DNA from: Gemmatimonadaceae bacterium
Lineage (GTDB): Bacteria; Gemmatimonadota; Gemmatimonadetes; Gemmatimonadales; Gemmatimonadaceae
Assembly: GCA_019637445.1 (NCBI GenBank)
Contig: JAHBVS010000001.1
Location: 1,709,586 to 1,773,585, forward strand
Length of the DNA stretch: 64,000 bases
Reading direction: 5' to 3'
The position numbers and the translations under genes were made by a program. Of the stretch, positions 54,248-62,145 are shown piece by piece. The number at the start of each line of letters is the position of its first letter. Positions within the stretch are counted from its first letter, which is position 1. The notes under the pieces were generated by a model. That model worked only from the letters and a program-made list of their open reading frames with translations, was not told the origin of the DNA and searched no databases.

Positions 54248-55017
54248 AGCCCTGAAAATAGCCGTCGCCGTTTCGGTTCGCCGAACTCCAGTCGGTCGAG
54301 GGTCTGTTCGATGGCCAGTTGGGCGTGCCGGGCGTCGCGCAGGTAGCTGCGGCGCGCCTGCCAGGCGGTGAAGCCGGCGAGGATGAAGCCCGAGGCCACG
54401 GCCAGCGGCGGGAGCACGTTGAGCACAATCCCCACGGTGGCAATCGCTCCGCCGCCGAGCACGCCGGCCCCGGTGGCCTGTGCCGCGCCGACTCGGCGGT
54501 CGAACAGCGTGGCCTCGAGGCGCACGTGCGTGCGCTCCTTGTCGGCGGCCACGACCGTCGCCGCGACTTCGTCGGCGCGCGAGAGTGGGAAGCCGCGGCC
54601 GTCGAGCCGCGTGAGCTGTCGAATGGCGCCGGCGAATCCGCCACGCGGGCCCCAGACCACGCGATCCGGGAAACGCCGCCGCTCGGCGAGATTCTCTTCG
54701 CCTTCGAGGTCCTCGCGCAGCCGTGCGAGCAGCGTGGTGGGCGTGCCCACCACCACGCGGGTAGCCACGAAAGTCGCGGGTCCCGCAATCGACGCGAGCA
54801 CACCGCTCTCCTCGGGGAGCACCACGCGCATGCGCTCCTCGATCAACGCCTGGCGGATGGCGGTGGCGCTCAATCCAACCTCGGCGCCGAGGGAGACGAG
54901 TTCTTCCTCGGTGAGCGTCTCGGGCACCTCCGTGCTTGCGGCGTGCAGTTCGGCGGCGCGCTGGAGCACGCGCTCCAGCGCAGCACGATGCAGGACGGGC
55001 GGTGTGGGGCCGGTCAT
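54244..55017 (-). CDS. Hypothetical membrane protein, paralogue of the gene at 983-1681
   Basis: The 257-residue protein begins with a helical domain ('LERVLQRAAELHAASTEVPETLTEEELVSLGAEVGLSATAIRQALIEERM') matching that of the 983-1681 gene, a soluble middle, and two hydrophobic segments ('GAGVLGGGAIATVGIVLNVLPPLAVASGFILAGFTAW'). Its stop overlaps the start of the synthase gene (ATGA), so it is in the same operon. Function unknown. Confidence 0.72.
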   Translation of the reverse strand: MTGPTPPVLHRAALERVLQRAAELHAASTEVPETLTEEELVSLGAEVGLSATAIRQALIEERMRVVLPEESGVLASIAGPATFVATRVVVGTPTTLLARLREDLEGEENLAERRRFPDRVVWGPRGGFAGAIRQLTRLDGRGFPLSRADEVAATVVAADKERTHVRLEATLFDRRVGAAQATGAGVLGGGAIATVGIVLNVLPPLAVASGFILAGFTAWQARRSYLRDARHAQLAIEQTLDRLEFGEPKRRRLFSGL

Positions 55018-55058
55018 GTCAGGCGTCGGGGCAGGACAGGCACCGCTGCGCGCACAGC

Positions 55059-56171
55059 TCAGATGCCCTGGAACGAGAGTTCGATCTGCCGCTTCATCTC
55101 CGCCACCATCTCGGGCAGCATCGGGAACGCCGCCTCGAGCGCCGCAGTGGCACTGCCCTCGTACGCCACGCCCATCTGCGCGAGGTAGTAGCGCGCGTAG
55201 CGCTCGCCCATCCCCGGGAACAATCGCTCGACGAGCAGCGCTCCCCCGCGGACGAGGCCAGCGGCACTGTACCGCTCGCCCTCACCCGCGCGCTGCTGCG
55301 CAGGCGTGAGATGATCATTCACCGCATTGCGCGCGATCGACCCCGAGACTTCGTGCGCGAACACGTACAGCACGATCTCCGCTGAGTCGGGCGTGGCCGG
55401 GAAGGGCACGGCGAACTCGTTCTGCGACTTCCCCGCGCCGAGTGCGCGTCCCTCACCGCCCAGCGGCAGCGAGAGGATCAGGTTGCCGTCGGGCTGCTGC
55501 ACGTAGCTGAGGAAGCGCTGCATCGCGGGGCGCCAGCTGCCCTGCCACAGCGAGTCCGTCTTGGCGAGCGCCGCACCGCGCGCGCGGAAGGTCTCCAGCC
55601 AGTACGCCTTGTAGAACTGCGCGTACTCGTCGTGCAGCGTCTCGACGAAGCGTTTGGCCCAGGCCCGGTCGTCGCTGCGCGGGAACTGCTGGGCGAGGAA
55701 CGCGATGATGCCGGCGACCTGCTGGTTCGACGCGCTGCGCGGGTTGCCCTCGGCCTTGAAGAAGTACTCGAAGGCCTGGCGCATCTCGTCCCAGCTGCCG
55801 AAGTAGAGCGGCAGGAACTGCGCGTTGAGCAGGAGGTTCCGTTCGGCGCCGATGCGCATCAGGTCGTTGCGTGCCTTGTCGAACTCCGTGTACAGACCGC
55901 GCGAGTTCTTGAGCACGGTGAGCCGCTCGGCGTAGCCGCGCTGGAAGAAGGGCACCTTGGCGGTGTCCTCCTGCAGCAACGCAAAGCCGTGGAGCCAGAG
56001 GTCCACGTGCTCGCGCGTCTTGAGTGGCCACTGCGGGCCAGGAGGCGGTGCGGGCTCGTTGCGGCGGCGCTGTGCCTCGGCGCTGGTGGCTGTGCTCGTC
56101 GAGAGCATCGCCACTGCGCCGAGCACGAGGCTCAGGCGGCCGAGCGTCCGCAGGTCACGCAAAACTTCCAT
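55059..56171 (-). CDS. Secreted hypothetical protein
   Basis: ATG 56171 was chosen. The 370-residue protein has a signal peptide ('LGRLSLVLGAVAMLSTSTATSAEAQ') and a mature, mostly helical domain with aromatic-rich parts ('HVDLWLHGFALLQEDTAKVPFFQRGYAERL', 'QFLPLYFGSWDEMRQAFEYFF', 'YVFAHEVSGSIARNAVNDHL'). A lone HExx-like 'AHEVSG' is not a zincin motif. I do not recognise the family. Its 5' end overlaps the upstream zinc-ribbon gene by 40 bp. Confidence 0.7.
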   Translation of the reverse strand: MEVLRDLRTLGRLSLVLGAVAMLSTSTATSAEAQRRRNEPAPPPGPQWPLKTREHVDLWLHGFALLQEDTAKVPFFQRGYAERLTVLKNSRGLYTEFDKARNDLMRIGAERNLLLNAQFLPLYFGSWDEMRQAFEYFFKAEGNPRSASNQQVAGIIAFLAQQFPRSDDRAWAKRFVETLHDEYAQFYKAYWLETFRARGAALAKTDSLWQGSWRPAMQRFLSYVQQPDGNLILSLPLGGEGRALGAGKSQNEFAVPFPATPDSAEIVLYVFAHEVSGSIARNAVNDHLTPAQQRAGEGERYSAAGLVRGGALLVERLFPGMGERYARYYLAQMGVAYEGSATAALEAAFPMLPEMVAEMKRQIELSFQGI

Positions 56172-56776
56172 TCGCTTTCGATCTCCGCGCTGCACCCGGG
56201 ACAGCGCCGGATGCGCAGGTTGATGCCGCAGGCGGGGCAGTACCGCACTTGGCGATCGGTGGGCAGCTCCTGCGCACAGTACGGGCAGGACGTGTCGGGA
56301 GTGTCCGCGACGACGGGCGTGGATACCCGCCGTGTGGAGGGCGGTTCGGCGCTCGGCGGCTCGGGGGCGCTCGCGGAGGCCATCTCGAACGTGACCTCGA
56401 CCTCGCCAGACGGCGTGGGCGGACGCAGGTCGATCTCGACGTCACCAGCGAGGACCTTGGCCGCCGGCTCCTTGGCGATGCGGATCTTGGCGTTCACGTA
56501 GGTGCGCAGCACCGCGACGTCCGGGTTCGGCGACTTGAGCTCGTTGCGCAGGTCGTCCTGCATCAGGTCGTCGGCAAACACGAGGTCGCGCTCGCCGGCG
56601 ACGAGCCGCATCACCGCGTGCAGGTAGTCGTCGTTGGTGTCGAGCCCGTCGCGGCGCGCGAGCTTGTAGGGCACGAGCTTGTCGAGCACGTCGCCGAGGT
56701 CGATGGCGCGCTCGAGCGCATCGGCGGCCTGGGCGGCGACGACGAGGCGACGGAAGACGAGGTCGAGTGCGTCCAT
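56132..56776 (-). CDS. Hypothetical protein with double C-terminal zinc ribbon
   Basis: ATG 56776 follows GGAG. The 214-residue protein has a helical N-terminal domain of ~125 residues ('LDLVFRRLVVAAQAADALERAIDLGDVLDKLVPYKLARRDGLDTNDDYLHAVMRLVAGE'), a Pro/Ser linker and a C-terminal pair of zinc ribbons ('SCPYCAQELPTDRQVRYCPACG' and 'RCPGCSAEIESEWKFCVTCG', eight Cys in CxxC pairs). Such double ribbons bind nucleic acid or act as structural ends. Function unknown. Confidence 0.75.
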   Translation of the reverse strand: MDALDLVFRRLVVAAQAADALERAIDLGDVLDKLVPYKLARRDGLDTNDDYLHAVMRLVAGERDLVFADDLMQDDLRNELKSPNPDVAVLRTYVNAKIRIAKEPAAKVLAGDVEIDLRPPTPSGEVEVTFEMASASAPEPPSAEPPSTRRVSTPVVADTPDTSCPYCAQELPTDRQVRYCPACGINLRIRRCPGCSAEIESEWKFCVTCGRSAA

Positions 56777-56789
56777 TCGGGTCTGCTCC

Positions 56790-57407
56790 TCAATCCACGC
56801 GTGGCAGCGCGGGTGCTGCCTTGAAGCTATCGGAATCGGGGAAGGGCGCGACGTCCGTCGTGCGCCCGCCCTTGGCGCGATACGCCGCGAGCCAGCGCTC
56901 GAACTCCGAGTCCACGGCGCCGGCGGAATGCGACTGGTCGGCGGCGGCGCGTGTGGCGAGATGATTGGCGTACTCGTTCTGCGGGTGCCCGTTGTGGCCG
57001 CGCACCCAGTGCCAGGAGAAGCGATGCCCGACGCTGGCGCGGCAGGCGTCCTTCCAGAGCTCGAGGTTCTCGATCGGCCCCGTCTTGCGCTTCCAGCCGG
57101 CGCGCGACCAGCTGAAGAGCCAGGAACTGAGGCCGTCGATCAAGTAGCGCGAGTCGCTGGTGAAATGCACGCGGAAGTGTTGGCCCTTGGCGCCGAGCGC
57201 ACGGAAGGTCTCGATCACCGAGCGCAGCGCCATCCGGTTGTTCGTGGTTCCGGGCTCGCTGATCCACACGTCGCGGCGCGTAATGCGGCCGTCCGCGTGG
57301 CGGAACTCGATGAGCACGCCGGCACCGCCGGGGTTGGCGCCTTCGCGGCCGTTGCCGAGGCAGGACTCGTCGGCATAGACGGCGACGAGCGGAAGCGGCT
57401 CACTCAC
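56790..57407 (-). CDS. RNase HI homologue lacking two catalytic carboxylates
   Basis: The 205-residue protein aligns well with E. coli RNase HI, including the basic protrusion ('SSWLFSWSRAGWKRKTGPIENLELWKDA'). Catalytic D10 and D70 correspond to D13 ('YADESCLGNG') and D85 ('TSDSRYL'), and H124 to H138. However, the position of E48 is A60 ('TTNNRMALRSV') and that of D134 is N148 ('HPQNEYANHLA'). Both are usually essential for two-metal catalysis. It has a C-terminal extension of ~45 residues. It may be an inactive RNA:DNA-hybrid binder or use other residues. The gene overlaps the small hypothetical gene upstream. Confidence 0.85.
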   Translation of the reverse strand: MSEPLPLVAVYADESCLGNGREGANPGGAGVLIEFRHADGRITRRDVWISEPGTTNNRMALRSVIETFRALGAKGQHFRVHFTSDSRYLIDGLSSWLFSWSRAGWKRKTGPIENLELWKDACRASVGHRFSWHWVRGHNGHPQNEYANHLATRAAADQSHSAGAVDSEFERWLAAYRAKGGRTTDVAPFPDSDSFKAAPALPRVD

Positions 57408-57622
57408 TTCACCACCTCGAGCGAATCCGCCTCGTCGAGATACAGCGTGAGCGCCGCGCCCGTCGACGGATGCCGCGCCGTGATGGCCTCGCGGCCCTTG
57501 ATCAGCGCCAGGCGCTCGGGAATCACCGTGTATTCCGTGCCGCGGCGCATCACCGTGATGCGCCGCTGGTCGACGATGGCGCGCTCGAGCGCGTCGTACT
57601 GCTTGACGGTCAGCTGCCCCAC
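57404..57622 (-). CDS. Small hypothetical protein (72 aa)
   Basis: The 72-residue protein begins 'QLTVKQYDALERAIVDQRRITVMRRGTEYTVIPERLALIKGREAITARHP' and looks like a helix followed by a small beta-barrel or SH3-like fold. Its ends overlap both neighbours (4 bp with the RNase HI gene and 13 bp with the M20 gene), which supports it as a real gene in the operon. Function unknown. Confidence 0.65.
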   Translation of the reverse strand: MGQLTVKQYDALERAIVDQRRITVMRRGTEYTVIPERLALIKGREAITARHPSTGAALTLYLDEADSLEVVK

Positions 57623-58803
57623 GCCGTCCCCTTGGGTCCGCTCCAGGCGGTGATGAAGCGCGTCAGCACGTCGGTGGCCGTTTGGATCTCGGCGATGGGC
57701 ACGTATTCCTCAGCGGCGTGGGCGAGTGCGATGTCGCCCGGGCCGTAGCAGATGGCGGGGATGCCGGCGGCCGTGAAGAGCGCGGCGTCGGTCCAGCAGG
57801 AGAGGCCCTCGACAACGGCTGGCTTACCGGCGGCTTCGCTTGCTTCGACCAGCCACGTGACCAGCGGCTGGTCGGGCGCGACATCGTTCGGCTGCTGGAT
57901 GAGTCCGGGCGTGACGTCAGCGCTGAAGTTCGGGACGCGTGCGGCCACCCGCGCGACGGCCGCGCGGATCTCATCGGCGAAGTCCTCGCCGCGTTCTCCC
58001 GGCAAGGTGCGGCGCTCGAACGAAAGCGCGCAGGACTCGGGATAGATGCTCACACCGCCGCCACCGGTGATGGTGCCGGCGTGCAGCGACGCGTGACCCA
58101 GCAGCGGGTGCTGGCGTGTGGCCAGCACGTCGCGATTGTACGTGTCGAGCTCGCTGAGCAGATGACCCGCGTGCGTGATGGCGTCCACGCCGATGTCATA
58201 GCGCGAGCCGTGGGCGGCGCGACCGTGCACGGTGACATCGGCCCAGGAGAATCCGCGATGCGCCGGGCAGACGGCGAGTCGCGTGGGCTCAGTGACGATC
58301 GCCGCGTGCGCGGTCACGCCCATCTCGAGCAGCGCCTTGGTGCCGACGCTGGCGAACTCCTCGTCGGCCACGGCTGCGATGATGACTTCTCCACCGAGCC
58401 CGGCCTTGGCGGCCTGCAGCGCGGCGGCACACATCGCGGCGACGCCGGCCTTCATGTCGCAGCTTCCGCGCCCGTAGAGTCGGCCGTCGCGTTCCGTGGC
58501 GGCAAAGGGGTCGTGCGTCATCCCCACGACACCGACGGTGTCGAGATGGCCGTTGAGGATCAGCGAGCGGCCACCGTGCCCGCCGCCGATGCGGGCGAGC
58601 ACGTTGGGGCGACCGGGTGCGGCCTCCAGCAGGTCCACCGTGAAACCCCAGGCGCCCAGCGTGTCCGCCAGGAGCGCCGCGGCCGCGCCTTCGCCGGGTG
58701 CATCGTCGGCGAAGGCGGGATTGCGCGAGTCACACGCGACGAGTGCGCGCGTGAGGGCGAGTGCGTCGCCGGGTGCGACGTGCGGGTCAGTCCGCACGGG
58801 CAC
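57610..58803 (-). CDS. M20 family deacetylase/peptidase (ArgE/DapE-like)
   Basis: A 397-residue co-catalytic zinc enzyme: 'LILNGHLDTVGV' (first His/Asp), 'GRGSCDMKAGVAAM' (bridging Asp), 'AVADEEFASVGTKALLE' (general-base Glu/Glu), 'HRGFSWADVTVHGRAAHGSR' in the lid domain and a final His in the last third. The closest relatives are acetylornithine deacetylases and succinyl-diaminopimelate desuccinylases. No arginine or lysine gene is adjacent, so the substrate is open. Confidence 0.88.
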   Translation of the reverse strand: MPVRTDPHVAPGDALALTRALVACDSRNPAFADDAPGEGAAAALLADTLGAWGFTVDLLEAAPGRPNVLARIGGGHGGRSLILNGHLDTVGVVGMTHDPFAATERDGRLYGRGSCDMKAGVAAMCAAALQAAKAGLGGEVIIAAVADEEFASVGTKALLEMGVTAHAAIVTEPTRLAVCPAHRGFSWADVTVHGRAAHGSRYDIGVDAITHAGHLLSELDTYNRDVLATRQHPLLGHASLHAGTITGGGGVSIYPESCALSFERRTLPGERGEDFADEIRAAVARVAARVPNFSADVTPGLIQQPNDVAPDQPLVTWLVEASEAAGKPAVVEGLSCWTDAALFTAAGIPAICYGPGDIALAHAAEEYVPIAEIQTATDVLTRFITAWSGPKGTAWGS

Positions 58804-58812
58804 GCCCCGGGA

Positions 58813-59289
58813 TCACTTCTTGGCGGCGGGCTTCTTGGCGGCGGGCTTCTTCGCAGCCGCCTTTTTCGCCGCAGGGGCCTTCTTGGCCGCAGCCTTCGCC
58901 GCCGGCTTGGCGGCCTTGGCAGCAGGCTTCGCGGCAGTCGCCGAGGACTTGGCCGGCGGCAGCTTGCCCTTGTGCTTCTTGGCGTAGGCGGCTTCCGCCT
59001 CGACGAGGAGCTTGTCGGCCTCTTCCTGGGTCATCTGGCCGCGGCGGACCATGAACTGGACGAGATCGCGGGCGCTTTCGATGGCGAACGCGGAGAGTCC
59101 GGCGGCGGCGCCGATGACATCCTTCATCGCGGCGGCCATCTTGGAGCCGGCTTCGAGGGAGATTTCCTGGGCCTTGGCGACCATCTCCGCGACCGTGTCG
59201 CGGACGTCGGCGCCGCGGTGGCCAGGGCTACGCTTGGGGGGAGTGGTCTTGTCAGCGGCGGCGTCAGCCGGCTTCGCGGAATCGGGCAT
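58813..59289 (-). CDS. Phasin-like protein with Lys/Ala-rich (histone H1-like) tail
   Basis: The 158-residue protein has an amphipathic helical N-terminal part ('VRDTVAEMVAKAQEISLEAGSKMAAAMKDVIGAAAGLSAFAIESARDLVQFMVRRGQMTQEEADKLLVEAEAAY' in outline, residues ~28-103), like phasins that coat polyhydroxyalkanoate granules. The last ~50 residues are a repetitive Ala/Lys/Pro tail with PAAKK repeats, as in histone H1-like or PhaF proteins, which bind DNA. It may tether storage granules or membranes to the nucleoid. It has its own promoter at 59338-59365. Confidence 0.75.
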   Translation of the reverse strand: MPDSAKPADAAADKTTPPKRSPGHRGADVRDTVAEMVAKAQEISLEAGSKMAAAMKDVIGAAAGLSAFAIESARDLVQFMVRRGQMTQEEADKLLVEAEAAYAKKHKGKLPPAKSSATAAKPAAKAAKPAAKAAAKKAPAAKKAAAKKPAAKKPAAKK

Positions 59290-59337
59290 TTTGGTGGGTC
59301 CTGTGTTGCGAGGTGCTGCGCGAGATGAACGGCGGCA

Positions 59338-59365
59338 AGTATATGATTTTTGGGGGCCTACGCAA
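59338..59365 (-). promoter_or_regulatory. Promoter of the phasin-like gene (TTGCGT-16-TATACT)
   Basis: On the minus strand TTGCGT (59365-59360) and TATACT (59343-59338) are 16 bp apart, in the most AT-rich part of this region. The leader is about 40 nt, with an AGGACC ribosome-binding-like segment. Confidence 0.65.
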
Positions 59366-59423
59366 GTGACTGCGGGGTGGTATTTTAGGCCAATTTTCAG
59401 AGAGAAATAGCAGGAAATTGCCG

Positions 59424-60548
59424 ATGAAATATCGGCTCTATAACGCCATCATAATGACACTACCGCTACACAAGATAAGAATTCTCGACCTTTCCCGCGT
59501 TCTTGCCGGACCGCTGGCATCAATGATTCTGGCGGATTTAGGTGCCGATGTGCTCAAAATCGAGCGTCCCGGCGGCGGTGACGAGACACGCGGCTGGGGG
59601 CCCCCGTTCGACGACCGGGGTGAAAGCGCTTACTACCTGTCCGTGAATCGCAACAAGCTGAGCGTCGCGGCTGACCTTTCGGTGAGCGCCGATCGCGAGC
59701 TCCTGGCACGCCTGATGCCCGAAGCGGACGTGGTCCTGGAGAACTTCAGGCCGGGGACGCTGGAGCGGCACGGCCTCGGCGCCGACACGATGCTCGCCGC
59801 GCACCCGCGACTGGTCTGGTGCACCATCACGGGATTCGGGCTCGACTCCCCTCGCCCGGGCTACGACTTCGTGGTGCAGGCCGAGAGCGGGTGGATGGCC
59901 ATCACCGGTGAACCGGACGGCGCGCCGATGAAAGTGGGTGTGGCACTGGCCGACGTGCTCGCGGGAAAGGACGCCGCGATTCAGATCCTTGCCGCGCTCG
60001 CCGGCGGCCGCCGCGAGCCGCGTCGCATCGAGGTCTCGCTCCTGCACTCCGCCACCTCCGCTCTCGTGAACGTCGCTCAGAACGCGTTGGTCACGGGCGC
60101 CGAGGCGAAGCGTTGGGGCAACGCGCACCCGAACCTGGTGCCGTACCAACTCTTCGAGGCGGCGGACCGTCCATTCGTGATCGCGGTTGGCAGCGACCCA
60201 CAGTGGGCGGCCTGCGCGCGGGCACTTGGGCTCGACGCGCTGTCCCGCGATGCGTCGTTGGCCACGAACGCCGGGCGCATCGCGGCCCGCGAGCGCGTCG
60301 TGGCGGCAATCGCCGACCGTGTGCGAGGCGAGTCAGCAGCTGCGTGGATTGCGCGGCTCGAGTCGGCGGGCGTTCCCTGCGGTGTGGTGAAGCCGGTACT
60401 CGAGGCGTTGTGCGGGGTGGAGGCGTCGCCACTCACGGGTGTGGCACCGCGCGGCGCGACGGCCGTGCGGCGGGCGCCGCCACGCCTCAACGAGCACGGC
60501 GATGCCGTGCGCGCCGAGGGCTGGGCGGCGTTCCTTCGGGCGCCGTGA
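59424..60548 (+). CDS. CaiB/BaiF family (class III) CoA-transferase
   Basis: ATG 59424 has AGGAA at good spacing; the family's conserved N-terminus begins at ATG 59454 (MTLPLHKIRILDLSRVLAGP), so either may be used. Class III features: 'LAGPLASMILADLGADVLKIERPGGGDETRGWGPPF', 'YYLSVNRNKLSVAADL', catalytic Asp in 'RPGYDFVVQAESGWMAITG', 'LADVLAGKDAAIQILAAL'. It moves CoA between carboxylic acids; substrate unknown. The first ~100 bp use AT-rich codons, unlike the rest of the gene. Confidence 0.88.
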   Translation: MKYRLYNAIIMTLPLHKIRILDLSRVLAGPLASMILADLGADVLKIERPGGGDETRGWGPPFDDRGESAYYLSVNRNKLSVAADLSVSADRELLARLMPEADVVLENFRPGTLERHGLGADTMLAAHPRLVWCTITGFGLDSPRPGYDFVVQAESGWMAITGEPDGAPMKVGVALADVLAGKDAAIQILAALAGGRREPRRIEVSLLHSATSALVNVAQNALVTGAEAKRWGNAHPNLVPYQLFEAADRPFVIAVGSDPQWAACARALGLDALSRDASLATNAGRIAARERVVAAIADRVRGESAAAWIARLESAGVPCGVVKPVLEALCGVEASPLTGVAPRGATAVRRAPPRLNEHGDAVRAEGWAAFLRAP

Positions 60549-60669
60549 TGTTTCCTCGTGATGGCGTTGTGACGAGGCGCCCGCGAGCCTCGTCCCTCAC
60601 TTGCGATGGACCCGTGTCGAGCGGGTCGGTCGGTGGTATGCGGGCCTGTCCTAGGCGCGACCGTTGGGT

Positions 60670-60675
60670 TACACT
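60670..60675 (+). promoter_or_regulatory. -10 box TACACT, predicted leaderless start
   Basis: TACACT lies 6 nt before GTG 60682 of the ECF sigma gene and argues for that start rather than the longer frame from 60664. Confidence 0.55.
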
Positions 60676-60681
60676 AGCGGC

Positions 60682-61254
60682 GTGACCGTGAAACAGACTG
60701 AGCCCGTCCCGCCGGACGATCTCCTCGACGCCGACCAGGCGGTCATTGACCGCGTGCTCGCCGGGGACCGCAACGCCTTTGGCATCCTGATCGAGCGCTA
60801 CAGCGACCCGCTGTATCGCCACGCCTACGGGATGACGGGCAGCGCGGACGTCGCCGAGGACATCCTGCAGGTCTCGTTCATCAAGGCGTTTCAGCATCTC
60901 GCCGAGGTCCGGGGCCGGTTCGATGCCTGGGTCTTTCGGATCGTGGCCAACGGGTGCAAGGACTGGCTCAAGAACATCCGGCGCACGCATCTGAGCTACG
61001 AGGAGGACGATCAGCCGTCGTCGTTCGAGACGCCGGACGAGGAGCTGGACCGTGGGGAGTTGCGCAACGACCTGGATGTTGCCTTGGGGTCGCTTCCGCC
61101 GTCTTTACGGGAAGCCTTTGTGATGAAGCACGTCGAGGGCAGGAGCTACGAAGAGATGGCGGTGCTCCTGGACGCGACGGTCGGTGCCCTGAAGATGCGT
61201 GTCCATCGCGCCCGTGAGGCGCTGCAGAAGCTGCTGGAGGAGCGATACTCGTGA
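60682..61254 (+). CDS. RNA polymerase sigma factor, ECF type
   Basis: The 190-residue ECF sigma factor has region 2 ('AFGILIERYSDPLYRHAYGMTGSADVAEDILQVSFIKAFQHLAEVRGRFDAWVFRIVANGCKDWLKN') and region 4 ('LGSLPPSLREAFVMKHVEGRSYEEMAVLLDATVGALKMRVHRAREALQKLLEER'). It ends in an overlap with the following small gene, whose product probably controls it. The signal that releases it is unknown. Confidence 0.9.
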   Translation: MTVKQTEPVPPDDLLDADQAVIDRVLAGDRNAFGILIERYSDPLYRHAYGMTGSADVAEDILQVSFIKAFQHLAEVRGRFDAWVFRIVANGCKDWLKNIRRTHLSYEEDDQPSSFETPDEELDRGELRNDLDVALGSLPPSLREAFVMKHVEGRSYEEMAVLLDATVGALKMRVHRAREALQKLLEERYS

Positions 61255-61544
61255 TGCACGATTCCCTAGATCCCCGCGACGCGGCCCAGCCGACGTCGGA
61301 GCCGCGTCAGGCGACGCCGGCGGACGCTGCCACGGACCGCGAGGTCCCGGTGGACGGCCGCGAGTTGCCGCCTGCGGTGCACGCCTTCCTCGACGGCGAC
61401 GCGGTCGCGGATGCCTCGCTGGCCGGCGCGGAGCGGGAGCTGGCGCTGTGGAAGAAGATCGCGGCCGAGACTGGGCGCCGCCGTCGGATGGCGACGCCGT
61501 CGCATGTGCCGGCGCAGATTTTGGCGAAGTTGTCGGACGACTAA
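61251..61544 (+). CDS. Probable anti-sigma partner, small soluble protein
   Basis: It starts with GTG 61251 or ATG 61254, overlapping the sigma stop. The 97-residue product has a Pro/Ala-rich disordered N-terminus and a helical C-terminal half ('ELPPAVHAFLDGDAVADASLAGAERELALWKKIAAETGRRRRM'), the 'hAFLDGDxxxD..L..HvxxCxxC'-type placement of zinc-less anti-sigma domains, then 'VPAQILAKLSD'. It lacks a membrane helix and a HxxxCxxC motif. Anti-sigma role is inferred from position and length. Confidence 0.55.
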   Translation: MMHDSLDPRDAAQPTSEPRQATPADAATDREVPVDGRELPPAVHAFLDGDAVADASLAGAERELALWKKIAAETGRRRRMATPSHVPAQILAKLSDD

Positions 61545-61568
61545 GCTCGCTTCCGGGTTCGTGGTATG

Positions 61569-61606
61569 GGGGCTGGCCTCTTTGTGAGGCTGGCCCCTCT
61601 TGTTTT
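61569..61606 (+). terminator. Rho-independent terminator of the sigma operon
   Basis: A 12-bp stem with two G-U pairs (61569-61580 with 61586-61597), a TTTGT loop and a TCTTGTTTT tail. The T-tail merges with the left arm of the GxxExxY element. Confidence 0.8.
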
Positions 61607-62041
61607 ACCACGGAGACACGGAGACACGGAGAACTTCAGCGCACCATTCGTTTGATGCCGTCCTTCAAGACAGGCTTATGGAAGTTCAGTAGATAGCCGA
61701 CTTGGTGGCCTGTGAGTCTTAGGTATGTCAGGAGCTGGGCTTCGAAGACGGGCTCGTGTCTGATGACGCTCTTCACTTCGACCACGATTCGATTGTTTAC
61801 GATGAGGTCTATGCGGAGCAGGCCGTCGAGGGTGATGCCGCGGTACTTCAGGGGGATGGGCACTTCGCGATGGACCCGGAACCCTCGCCACTCCAGCTCG
61901 ATTCCGAGACACCTCGAGTAGATCGACTCCAACAATCCCGGCCCGAGCGTGCGGTGCACGGAAATGGCAGCGCCGATGAGTCCCTCACAGTCCCGCTCCA
62001 GCATCCGGCAGTTCTCCGTGTCTCTGTGTCTCCGTGGTAAA
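61604..62041. mobile_element. IR-flanked GxxExxY element (candidate mobile element)
   Basis: Thirty-one-bp inverted repeats (61604-61634 and 62011-62041; 30 of 31 match) bracket a single minus-strand gene whose stop lies 1 bp inside the left repeat. Each repeat is three CACGGAGA-type octamers after TTTAC. The same two ends, with the same left/right difference, occur at 2114-2190 without the gene. No transposase is present, and no target duplication is obvious at the outer edges. Confidence 0.65.
61636..62004 (-). CDS. GxxExxY family protein (PD-(D/E)XK nuclease-like)
   Basis: The core begins at ATG 62004 (MLERDCEGLIGAAIS); the frame stays open to 62058 through the right inverted repeat, encoding 'LPRRHRDTE', so a longer product is possible. 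The family motif GxxExxY is 'GLLESIY' and the nuclease-like Asp...Glu-x-Lys is 'RIDLIVNNRIVVEVKSV'. The ~122-residue core has 'AISVHRTLGPGLLESIYSRCLGIEL', 'VHREVPIPLKYRGITL' and 'FEAQLLTYLRLTGHQVGYLLNFHKPVLKDGIKRMV', all typical. The cellular role of this family is not known to me. Confidence 0.88.
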   Translation of the reverse strand: MLERDCEGLIGAAISVHRTLGPGLLESIYSRCLGIELEWRGFRVHREVPIPLKYRGITLDGLLRIDLIVNNRIVVEVKSVIRHEPVFEAQLLTYLRLTGHQVGYLLNFHKPVLKDGIKRMVR

Positions 62042-62145
62042 CCATTCGAACCGACCAAGCGTACACTGGATGAGTACGACCACGAGAAGCATCAGCCCGC
62101 AGAGAGTGGTACTTTCTCGCGCACACACGAGTACCGGGAACACCT

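Noticed and set aside
58816-58900. Tandem DNA repeat in the 3' part of the phasin-like gene
   Set aside because: It is explained by the repetitive Ala/Lys/Pro codons of the protein tail.
62005-62058. N-terminal extension of the GxxExxY protein through the right inverted repeat
   Set aside because: The extra 18 residues are just the translated repeat; the family core begins after ATG 62004. I kept it as a possibility only.
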